Shown here: one piece after another, positions 27,001 to 39,000 of the stretch
Numbering within the stretch: the first letter of the stretch is position 1
Layout: each line of letters starts with the position of its first letter
Source: Triparma columacea
Taxonomy: Eukaryota > Sar > Bolidophyceae > Parmales > Triparmaceae
DNA: 64,000 bases
NCBI GenBank assembly: GCA_030267965.1
Contig: BRYA01000131.1
Location: 1 to 64,000, forward strand
Direction: 5' to 3'
The notes under the pieces: model-generated
Seen by the model: only the letters and a program-made list of their open reading frames with translations
Databases searched by the model: none
Told to the model about the DNA's origin: nothing
Made by a program: the position numbers and the translations under genes

Positions 27001-30000
27001 CCCTTTCCGGAACCGGCTTAAATCTTACTATTAAAGAGAACCTTGCCGGAAGTCCTGTCAGCATGTACGCCATAGCTGGGGGCTTGACGACAGGAAGAGA
27101 GTACTACGCCCGTGTGTCGGCAGCCAACAGTGCAGGATATGGAGACTACACTACGGCTCACCAGTCGTCTGGTGAGGGAGTTGTGCCTTTCTCCCACGTG
27201 GTCCGTACTGTGCCTGCCGCTCCTGAGGTTACCCTTGCCTCTCTTTCGTCCTCACAGATTGATGTCAAGTTTACGACTCCAAGCTCCGAGGGCAGTGACA
27301 TTGAGCTCTACAAGATTGAGTGGACGTCTGACTCCTCTTTCAGCGGTGGCAGTGTCAGGGACTCAAGGACCATCAGGGTGAGGAACACCCAGAAGAACGA
27401 CATCCTTGGATTCTTCAAGCTCGCCTACGGTGGCGAAAGCACCACCCCTCTCACTGTCGATTCGACCGCTAGTGAGGTCGAGGCTGCTCTTGAGGCCCTT
27501 ACCACTATCGGAGATGTTATTGTGACGGACAATAACCTTTATGTTGATGTCTTTGATGGGTCTAATGCAGGCATTGTTGACACCGCTGCTGATACTGTTG
27601 TGATATCTTCTGTAGCTTATGGACTTCTTGAGGACGGTGACTCTGTCACTTACACCAAGGGAGTTTCTGCCAGCACAGTCATTAATGGTTTGACCGAAGG
27701 TGCAACTTACTACGTGAAAAAGATTGCACCTGACAAGGTGAAATTCTACGAAACTAGGGAGAACGCCATTGCTGACACCCTAAAGAAAACCATCGCTTCT
27801 GTTGGAGGAGGGACCAGCCACGCGATCCGTTTCGCTACACGTGCTAGTCTCGTAAAGCAGTGGGATGTTATCTTTGTTCAAGATGTCGGCCAACTTGGTG
27901 ATCTTACCGTTGACAACTCTGCTCTGTACTCTGAGAGTACACTTGGAACCATAAGTGGAACTGTTGAAAATGTCACAACTACCGCCCAAAACCCCACTAA
28001 CTACGGCTTTGACTACATGATCGCTGATACATCAACGTGCGGAAGCACTGTGATTGGCACTTCGTCTTCAGTTCAGAAGATCGTTCTTCGTGCCACAGAC
28101 GCTGCTGTAAGCTCTGGAACTTACAAGTTGTCCCTAGATGGACAAGAAACCGGCTGCATTGCTTACAATGCCGCTGCTTCTGTGATCCAGACTGCACTCA
28201 ATAATCTTGTTAACGTGGAGAACGATGTGATTGTGAAAGCGACTGCCATCCCTGCTAACGAGTATGGCTTCCCCTTTGAGTACACTGTTTACTTTAAGGG
28301 AGAGTACCCTTCTGGAGAGTGGCCTACCCTTCGCAAGGTCGATCATGCCTTTGGAAAGAATTTTGCCAACACAGGATGTGCTGCTTGGGACGCAACCTCC
28401 TCAGACCACACCCTCACTGTCCTCCCTATTCTTGAGGAGACAGGTTGCAGCGGAGGTGTCTCGGAGACCCAGACCATTGTTATTGATGGAAGCAGTGCGC
28501 TCAGTGGTACCTTTGACCTCCACTATGGAGGAGAGGTTGTTTCTGCAATCCCTGTGTCTTCTACTGCTCTTCAGATGGAGGTCTCTATCCAGCAATTCTC
28601 GGCCATCACCAATGTTGAGGTCAGCAAGCATGCACATAACGACAAGACCTATGGCGTTGCCTGGGTCATCACCTTTGCTTCCGTTGATGGGGACCTTGAG
28701 ATGATGCAAATTTCCGACGTCAAGGTTATTGGCACCGACGCCTCTGCCAACATCTACCACATGGTCAACATCACGACATTCTCTGATGAGGCTGGTGACA
28801 TTTCTGGCGACTTCAGGGTTCACTTCAATGGCGAGGTGTCCGAGCCTATCTCGTACCGTGCCACCAACCTCAAGGTTACCCAGACCCTGGAGAAAATGAA
28901 CAGTGTCGCAAAGGTTGCTGTAATTGGAAGTGACTCCGATGCTGTTGGATTCTCTGGTGACTCTCAACTCTTGGCCGATGCCAAGTTTAGGGCATCAAGG
29001 GGTGTGAAGTTCTCTGAGTACTCCAATGGCCAGACTGTCATGTCGATGGGTGACCTTACGACATCTGTAGCAATTGGTGATAGTGTTACTATTGGTAGTT
29101 GCTCTGAATTTGCAACAATTGCTAACATGACCTTTGAGCACGATCCCCAAATCAATGTCCATGACTGGTATGGTGCCAACAGTAAAGATGTGGGCTTCAT
29201 CAAGAACCACGTCTTTAACTTCACAAGCGCTGCTGGAGGCCCCATCGTTACGTTTGATGGAAACACTGCTGTATCTGGTGGTAAGATTGATGTTGGTGCT
29301 TCTGCGTATGCTTCTATGAACACCGGTGATGCTGTTTTGTACTCTTTCGGGAACCCACAAGCAACTGGTGCAGACACTGTAATTGGTAACCTTGTAGATG
29401 ACAAAATCTACTGGGTTATCAAATCCTCTGGCAGTGAAATCCAGCTTGCTGAGAAGCACTCCGAAGCTGTTGCTGAGTCCCCAACTGCTATTGCCATCAC
29501 TGCTGGGGCTGGTACTGACCACTCTCTTTCGGATGTGAATAAACTTGCGGATTTGGGAGTCACCACCCTTGTTCTCTCCTCTCCCTTCACTGCCACCTGC
29601 GTCCAGCCTTACGAGAGTGACCAATCTGGCCTGTATGACGCCTTTATTGGAAAGAATGTGGTGAGCAAGAAGGCTTTGCCTGGTCTTGTTACCATCATGG
29701 CTGAGTACAACATCAAGAACTCTTACCCATCATCGACTGACGCCAGTCTGAAACCCCTTATTGTTCTTGATGACGGTGCTGTTCTTGGCCTGTCCCTCTC
29801 TATTTCTGATAAGATTTCCATTGAGGGTGTTCAGTACACAATCGCTGATATTAACGCTGTTGTTAACGGGAACAGTTGTGGTGCCGACTGCCTAACCCTC
29901 AACACAGTTTTCACTGGAACCACTGTCACTAACGGAGATGTTACTGTCCCTGTTTACGCAGAGACTGTCACTGCCTACACCACCGCTGATTTGACTTCTG

Positions 30001-33000
30001 TCCTTTCGCTTGCAAAAGTCGGCTCTGCCACTGTCGAGACAGGTGGAATTGGTTTTGCTTCAGCAGATACCACAACTATTACATTCTCTGCTCCCCCTGC
30101 TGGTGGAACAACGGCAACAGGATCTGTTGTTGTCACTGATGTGACTGAGACAATCATTCCCTCTTTGCTTGACCTTGCCAACGACTACATTGGTGTAAAA
30201 ACTATATTCAACCAAGTTCAGACAGGCGATGCCGTTGTCTGGGTTGAGGGGACCGGCACCATCACAGGGCTTGTCACTTCGACAACATACTACGTCATCA
30301 AAGATGAGGCTCAGCCCTGGACTATTAGCCCCGCTGGTGTTACACGGATTCGCCTCGCTGACTCCAAGGCTAACGCTCTTCTTGGCAACCAGATAACTTT
30401 AACGGCTGGAGGAGGAGGAGATAGCGCGACCGACCATGTACTGAAGGTTCAGAAGATCAGCGGCATCACCATCACTAGTGCCGGATCTGGATACACTTCC
30501 GCCCCTACCATTTCGATTAGCACTTCTGGCAGTGGAACCGGTTTCACTGCCACGGCTAGCCTTGCCAACGATTATGTTTGGGTTGGAGAAGACAAGCTTG
30601 CTGTCCAGTCTGTAACGTCTACATCTGTTGCTCTTAAGGGTATTGTGGGGTACGACAACATCGGCGCCAGGATGTTCAACGAGGGCAACGGAGCAGAGTA
30701 TGGCATTGTCATGAAGGCCTACACTGGGGACCTTGACACTTTCCGTGTTGTTCCCGAGGGCAACTGGCGTGGGAAGAATGCCAGGATTCACTTGACTCGC
30801 CCTCAGGGCAAGCCTGCCAATAATTATGTGATCGGTGTCCCCAGTGAAATGCAGACACTTGCCCTGAGAGACACTGCTGATGCCACAGCTGGACTTGGCG
30901 TTACAGGTCAGATTGAGTCAATCACCCTAAATGCTGGCGGTTCTAACTACCACACTACGCCTCCTGTCGTGACTATTGGTGCACCTGACCTTGCGGGTGG
31001 AGTCCAGGCCACTGCAACTGCCGTCGTCTCTGGTGCCGGAGCCATCACGAGTTTTACCATGACTGAGAAGGGAAGTGGCTACACGTCTGTTCCTACTGTT
31101 TCCATTTCTGGTGGCAGCAACGATGCCAGTGGTACAGCATCCACTCCATCAACCTCTAATCAATTCAAGCTCACGTTTAACGGGGAGACCACTGCCACAA
31201 TCCCTTATGGTTCGCCTTCAGCATTCGTTGAGAGCTCCCTTAAGGCTCTCTCCTCTGTTGACCAAGTGACCGTTGAGAGGAGTGGCAATGGCCTTACTGC
31301 TGCTTGGAACTACGGTTACATCTATACCATCGCTTTCTGGGGCGTTTATCCCCAGGGAGACATAGCTGCTCTTTCTTCGAGTATTCCCAACTCAGATGCT
31401 GGTTTCTCCATCCACCACGACACCATTCGCAGTGGAATTGCCAACGCAGCTTACACTTCTCAGTATGTTGCCTTGGAAGAGCAGGGAACGTATGCTGTAA
31501 GGGTCACTGCAAAGAATGCCGAGGGTTTTGGGTTCCCATCTGAAGTCAGGACTACTTCGACTGCCAACTACGGCAGTCTTCCTAGCAAGCCTACGTCTGT
31601 TGTGCTTGGAAAGTACTACACTGAGAACTCCCTCTCTCTGTCATATCTGCCACCCATTAATGATGGCGGAGCTGAAGTCACCAAGTACAAGGTTGAGTGG
31701 GACACGTCGTCCTCATTCGACCCAAGCTCGGCATACTACGGAAGTGACGAGGTTGCCATTGTGCAGGAGGTCCAGGAGGTCAGCCTTTATTTCCGTGGTG
31801 GTGACGCTGTCGTCCCTCGCTCTGGAACCTTCACCCTGTCCTGGGGTGGACAGACAACAGCTGACCTTGACTGGGATATTGTTGCCACTGACCTCGAGGA
31901 TGCCCTCGCCATTCTCACCTCCACAAATCACATTGCCGGAACCCCTGTTAAGGTCACTAGGAGAACCTTTGGTAATGGTTACAAGTGGAAGATCACCTTC
32001 AAGGGGATCTCTGGTAACATTGGAGAGCTCCTTGTGAACGATGAGAAGATTGTTGGTGATGATGCCTATATGTCGGTCTCTGAGATCACCCCCGGAGTTG
32101 CTGACCTTTACCCGTCTCAGTACACATATGAAGTACAGACTATCCACACATATGCGCCAACTGCCATCAGCGGAACCTTCAAGCTTTCATTTGAGGGCCT
32201 TGAGACCGGAGACATCAGCTTTGACGCTTCCTGGCAGGACATTAAGGGAGCGCTTGACGATCTTGGCACCATTCACACTGTGAATGTTGCTAGGTCCGAA
32301 CTCTCCTCGTCAATGAACATGTATGCTTGGACTGTAACCTTCACACATCTCAAGGACGAGAATGTCCAGGGAGCTGGTGATATCAGCATGATTAAGGTCA
32401 TTTCTTCCCTTGCACCTGCAACCACTGTCAAGGCGACTGTTTTCGAGAATGTCAAGGGTACCAACCCTCTTTCCTACAAGATCTCTGGTGTGACTGCTGG
32501 ACAGACTTACTACGCCCGCGCTGCGGCTTACAACAGTCTTGGGTATGGACAGACTTCTGCTGTTTCATCTTCCATCCCGCGTGGGCAGCCCGAGCCTCCC
32601 GCATCTGTTGCAGCATCCATTTCTTCAGGAACATCTGTTGATCTTGCCTGGAACACTGTTGGCAACTCCAATGGTGATGCTGTTGACGGCTACCAGGTTG
32701 AGTGGTACTCTGCAGAGAATGCCCATTGCGTACAGAAGCTCACCACGGCTTCTATTGACGGAATCGTTGAGGTTCAAAAGGTGCGCACTTCTGCGGACAC
32801 TCAGTCTCTCAATGGTTACTTTACTCTCACTTTTGGTGGAGAGACTACCGAGCTCATTTCCGTAACTGAGGCTGCCGATGGTCCGAACAGTTTCGAGGTG
32901 AAACTCTCCAAGCTCTCTACCATTGGAACTATTTCTGTTGCCAGGGATTACAGTTGGGACCTTGTTACCGGAGTCACTGCTGCTATTAATGGAGGTAACA

Positions 33001-36000
33001 CCGCCAACACAATCACTGCAACCGGATGCACATCAAATGACTGCAACAATGAGTTTAACCTGAACCAGATTATCAAGGTTGGAGAGGAGACTTTCAAGAT
33101 CTCAAACATCGCCGGAACCTCCATCACCCTTACTGCAGTCGATGGAAGCTCTCTCAACCTCATGGGGGCAACAGTGACTGCTGCCAATATTTATACGTGG
33201 GCTTACGGATACGAGTGGACTATCACTTACACTTCGCATGTTGGTGATCAGCCCCTTATTGTTGCTACTGGCGCTGACAACTGGAGTGGAGTCAACCCAA
33301 CTATCCAAGCCTACACACTTGTTGACGGAGAGGCTCCCATCAGTGGAACCTTTTCCCTCAGCTACGGTGGGGAGAGCACTGTTCCTCTCATCCATGACGC
33401 CTCGGCAACTGACGTGAAGAATGCTCTCCAGGCTCTTTCCACTATTGGAACTGTTGACGTCAACCGTTTTGTCAGCAACAACGGTCACGATTATCTCATC
33501 ACTTTCCTCACGGAGCTTGGCCCTCTGCCTCTCGTTGAGGTTGACGACTCTGAGCTCACTGGTCCATCTGCTAAGGGACAGGTGAACACGTTGGTGAATG
33601 GTGTCTCACCTACCAACTACGGAAGCAAGACTGTGGCGGGTGGTTCGACCCTTCAGACAACCGTCACAGGACTTTCGAAGGGCGTTGCTTACTACTACCG
33701 TGTTCGTTCTTACAACAGCGAGGGCCTAGGTGACTATGTTCTTGCTGCCCCAGCACCCCTCTCTCCAAAGACTCCTCCAGCCCAAGTGGCTAGTGTGGGT
33801 ATCTTCCCAATGTCAGATACCGCCATAAAGGTCACGTTTACGAAACCTTCTGATGAGGGAGGTGCACCTATCACTCGCTACCGTGTACAGTGGGATTTGG
33901 CCTCTTCCTTTGCCAACATTGCCACCTCTGGGTTCCAGCACGATATTGTTGTGACTGACTCTACCCAGACTCAGTTCTGCTACAACATTGCTGTTCCATC
34001 TGCTTCTGCTTCGGTGCCTCGATATGTCCGTGTCCTTGCATACAATGATTATGATTGGTCAACTCCTTCTTCCTCAACCCCAGCCTCCGTTGCTGCTCAG
34101 CTTCTTGCTCCTGGCAGCGTGCAAACCATTGCTGTCGCGTCCACCTCTAGTAGCGGTATGCAGGTCACTTGGGAGGCTCCTTCTGCTTCCGTATGCCAGT
34201 ATGGTGGCGATGGAGGAAGCCCCATCACACAGTACATCATCGAATGGGACGTCAACTCGGACTTCAACTCTCCTGCCTCCTCTGTTGAGGTTTCATCTTC
34301 CCTAACGTCATATGTTATCGGCGGAAGGGATGTCTTCTCGGGATTGGAGAGCGGCGATCTTGACTCTGGAGGAACATACTATGTCAGGATGAGTGCTGTC
34401 AACGCTGTCGGTGCTGGACCTGTCTCATCCTCTACTCCCTCCGCCATCACTCTCTCCGATACTGCTGCGCAGTCTCCTGCTTCCGGGGGAGCCACTGTTT
34501 CCTCCTCTACTTCAGTTACGGCGGCATGGGACACGCCTTCCTTCGATGGAGGTGACTCCATCGATTACTACCTTGTTGAGTACGGAACTGACTCAAACTT
34601 TGGCCACACTTCCTTTGTCAAGGCTGACATCGTGAATGAGGTTCAGGCAATTACTGTTGAGGCTAACTCCGTCGTTATTGAGGAGCAAGCCATCACTGCT
34701 ACCGTTGCTGTCACTAATGAGCGCCAGACCGTTAGGACTGTTGTTAATGGTGTCGATGAGATCCAAACCATTACTACTACCGCCGATGAGGTTGTTAACG
34801 AGGTTCAGACTATCACTACAACTGCTTCAGACACCAATGAGGTCCAGACAATTACTCCCTATGCCACGGACATTGATGAGATTCAGCTCATCCGTACCCA
34901 CGGCGTTGACATTCCCGAAGTTCAGGTTGTGGAGGTTGCCGCCAGTCGCATTTCTGAGGTGCAGGACATTGTCTTCACCTTTACTGAGGTCAACATCACC
35001 GCTAGCGTCGGAGCCGCTGGCAGTGCCGCTAACGCTGCTCCTTGCACTCTCAATAATGCTTGCTCGTGGGTTGAGGACGAAATCAGGGGAGACTTCGCCC
35101 TTGCTTTCGACTTCGACCAGTGCGGAGACATCTCCGGTGGAGACAATATCAACTTCTGCCAGCTTGGGGCAACGGACGACGGCAAAGGGACGATTGCTTG
35201 TAGCCCATCTGGTGGTGCTCCTGGCGCTGACACCTCCACTGTCGGCACGAATTGTAACACTGCAAGGATCAAGGCCACCGTTAAAAGTGGCGAAGCCGAT
35301 GCTAACACAAGCGAGGATCCAACTAATGGTGGTTGCGTGAGCTGCGTTGCCAAGCAACTTGCGGGCATCACTGATGATGCTGGTACCACTGGCTTCATGA
35401 CTCATAGTAGTGACCCTGCTTCGGGGCCTATTTCTGTTTCCAGGTCTGGCAAGGTTACCCAAATGGGTGGTTGCAACTGGGACACCGCCACAAGTAAATT
35501 CGTCTGTACTGGGCAGTATGAAGTTACCTATAAGGTCACCTTCCTGGGTAACAACCTGAGAGGTAATGTGCCCAAGCTTACTGTTCCTTGGGAGAATGTG
35601 TACCTTTACAGGCAGCCTTCCGACCCTGCGATGGGTGATCACACCAGCACTTATGTGACGAACGACAAGTGTGACAAGAACGAGCAAGTATCAGGTTATG
35701 CTAGCACTTATACAAATGCTGGTAACATTTGTACAATTCCTCAGGCTAGCGTTGTCGTCAACGATGACATCGTTGGGAACCAGCCTGACGGAACCATCAA
35801 GTTGCAGTACGAGTGCGAGTCGAAGACCTCTGCGCTAACCAGTGTCATCACTGCTGGAACTTCCTCCCTGACCGTTGCCACTATCAGTGATGCGGCTATA
35901 GACGAAACGGCTGGTAGTGTAACCGCCAACGAGATGACCATCAGTAGTGCGCTCTACACGGCTCTTAAAACTGGTGACCGTGTCAAGTACACGGCTGGTT

Positions 36001-39000
36001 CTACCGCCATTACTGGACCAACCGATGGTCAAACTTACTTCGCTGTCAAGAGTACTACTAATAACAAGATGGGCCTGGCCACATCCGCCGCCAATGCTTT
36101 TGCTGGAACTTTGGATGCTCTTACTGCCAATGCTGGTGGTGTCTCTGACACTGTGATTGAGATTCTCCCCCCCTCTGTCGGGGATTGGATCCGTATTGGT
36201 GGCCTCACCAGCTCCTGTTCTGACTTTGGAACTTGTGACGAGTACGCTCAGGTCGATGCTATTACCGGAACATCAAGCCCTTACACTGTCACTGCCACTG
36301 GTGTGGTCTCAAAGGCTGCCAACACCTACACCGATGTTGAGTATGGACACTTCTTCAACGACTATGCAAACGGCAAGGCAGACCCTAACAGGAATGGTGT
36401 CAGTACTTATTGCGCTACAGCTCGAATCATTGAGACGGCTGCCATCACTGTCACGTATGATTCTGACGTCACGGCAAATGGAGAGTTCACCAACAAGCTC
36501 GAGGGTGTCGATTCCATAGCTACTTCTGGTATCACTGTGACTCGTACGCCTATCACTGCCTCCCATGCCTCTTTGGTCGGCTTCTGGTACAAGGTCACCT
36601 TCACGAAAGCTTCGGATTCCGTCAACGATCTTGTTTGCGTTTCAAACACAATCCTGACAAAGACTTCTGGCGATGCTGGTGCAACCTCGTCTTGTACCGT
36701 CCAACCCACAACTACTGGTGCCCCTACCCGTGTTTACGGATCCCTGCTTTATGGAACATTCTTGCTTCACACGTCCTTCCCGCATGAGTTCGAGGGAACT
36801 CCTTCAGCTGCCAACTCCCCTGCTCTGAGGTACAATGTGGAGGCTGATAACATGGTTGCTGGGCTCGAACTTAGTAGGTCCATCCATCCTGTTACGAAGA
36901 GCACTCTCATAACTTTCGATGCTGCCAATGATATTGATAGCGTCAACAATGAAATTGCTGTGACCTCCGCTCAGTATGCTAGTTTCAGTTCTGGTGACTC
37001 TGTTTATTACGAGGAAAACGGCGGCACTGTTGCCGAACTTACGGACACCACTATCTACTGGGTTATCAAGTCAGGAACTGCTGATAGGATCTCACTCGCG
37101 GGTACTTACCAGGATGCTACTGCAGCCAGCCCTATTAAGATTGCCTTCGCGGGCGGCTCGACTGGTACTGCCCACACTCTTTCTTCCACTGAAAAGGTCT
37201 GGGGAGAAGTGGCAGTCACTCGTTCTGCCTACACTCCTTCCACGCATGGAAGGTGGACTGGAGGGTATACTTGGACAATTACGTTCCTTACTAGGGGAGG
37301 AAACATTCCTGCCATGACAGCAACGGAGACGAACCTTCTACAACCGCAGGATCCTAGTCCACCTACTCCTGTGAGCACCATATTGGTTGGAGACGAGGAC
37401 AGCTCCGCTCGCATGCCTGACACTTTCGGCGGGACCGCCAATGCTGCTAATCCTGCCTCTTGGGCCCTTGATCCGCTCTCTGGCGTTGCTGTTGACGGTA
37501 ACCAGGTTGGAGGTTCTTACGGGCTTTCGTGGGCTGGAACTTCTTACCTTGCTGGGGCTCCTTTCACATCTTCCGACAGTGCCTTCTCGGTCCAAGATAG
37601 TGGAACCAACCAAGCTCTGTCTGGATCTGCCTTTGCCACTGCCTTCGGTGCTGCCTTCCTAGGAGGTGATGCCACTAAGGTCACTGTCGTTCGTTCTGCC
37701 TCGCCTACCAACCAGGCCATGGGCTACACTTACACCATCACCTATGATCATGAAGATGTTGGAGGCAACATTCCCGACTTGTCGGAAACAACAACGAACC
37801 TACAGCCAAGCTCAGGATCTGGAATTACCTTCGTCGAGAGCACGCCCGGAACGAACCTCCAGGGAACCTTCCAGTTGCGCTTCAACGGCCAGACCACCGG
37901 TCCTCTTCCATACAATGCTGCTGCGTCTGAGGTTCAGTCTCAACTTAACCAGCTATCTTCCATCAAGCCCTCTGAAGTCATAGTTTCGCGCTCCTCCGGT
38001 GCGATCCGCACTGGAGAGTCAAAAGGTTCTACAGGTACTCAGGTTGAAGGCTACGTTTGGAGCATCACCTTTGCGTCCAATACTTGGAAGAATCCTACCG
38101 TAACCCATGACGATTCATACCTTCCATCTGCTTCTGGAAATGCTGTTCACAACTGGAAGGGCGCGGCCGCCACTTGGACGGACACCTGGTCTGGAACTGA
38201 TATCAGCATGGCTTGGGGTAAGAATGCTGGTCCTCAGGTCATGATTGAGTGTGTCTCCGACGCGCTTTACACGACCAACGGTGCCCTTCCAGCTGATGGC
38301 TGCTCCGTCTCCAAGGAGACTGAGGGTACTAAGCCTCTTTCGGGAAGTTTCAAGGTCTGTCTCGACACTACCGGCCACAAGGTCATCAACATTCAAAGTC
38401 AACAGTGCACTGGGCTCATCTCTCACAATGCTTATGGTTCCAAAGCTGAATCTGGCGGAGACGGAACTTCTATCGAGGAGAAGCTCGAGGCTCTCACCAA
38501 CATTGGTGATGTTGCTGTCACTAGGTCTGCTGTCAACCTTGGTGGAAATAATGGAGGTTACACATGGACTGTCACCTTCCTCCGTGATGCCGACGAAAGC
38601 GGGGGACAGTTTGGTGGTTGCGAGCAGAAGGACACTGCTGACGGTTTCTGTAACTCTCCTGGAGATGTTCCCAAGTTCTGCGACTCAGGGAAGTGCGCTC
38701 CTGATGTTTCGGCAATGTCCGGAGCTTGCGTTAGCACCCCAATTTACACCAAGTTTACCACGGACATGGCCAATGCTGCGAAAGAGCTCCACTTCACCGG
38801 CCAGAACATGTACAACTGCTCTTATGTTACTATCACGGACGCCTCTAGTACTCTCCCACCCCCTTCAAAGATTGAGACTCAGCTCGTCTACGTCAAGGAT
38901 CCTTCCTATGCGGGGTGGAAGGATGGATCTGAGACTCCAAGCAACGTGCACAAGGCCTTCGTCATTGAGTTCTACGGAGAGACTTCCTCGGCTCCTCTGT

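Larger units (their letters stand above)
11976..34632 (+). repeat. FN3 chain with EVQ repeat inserts
   Basis: About 24 FN3 domains follow each other, most carrying one or more EVQ repeats between Y-K-V/I-E-W-D and the second half (Y-x-I-x-G-L-x-x-G-x-x-Y-Y). The EVQ repeat reads: E-V-Q-T-I-T-T; L/M-S-G-T-F-x-L-S/T-F/Y-x-G; T-x-x-I-A-Y/W-D/N-A; V-K-x-A-L-E-x-L-x-x-I-G-x-V-x-V; Y-x-W-x-V-T-F; G-D/N-L/V-P-x-L; L-T-G-x-x-A. A well-formed copy is at 32130-32460. Some copies contain a further G-D-x-I-x-I/V-G module (near 10660, 17760, 20810, 21770, 22040, 24745, 25755 and 33055). I do not recognise the EVQ repeat as a named family. Confidence 0.85.

Noticed and set aside
34827..35687. 286-codon minus-strand open frame
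   Set aside because: A shadow of the EVQ stub array and following repeats; composition mirrors the sense strand and no motif is recognised.
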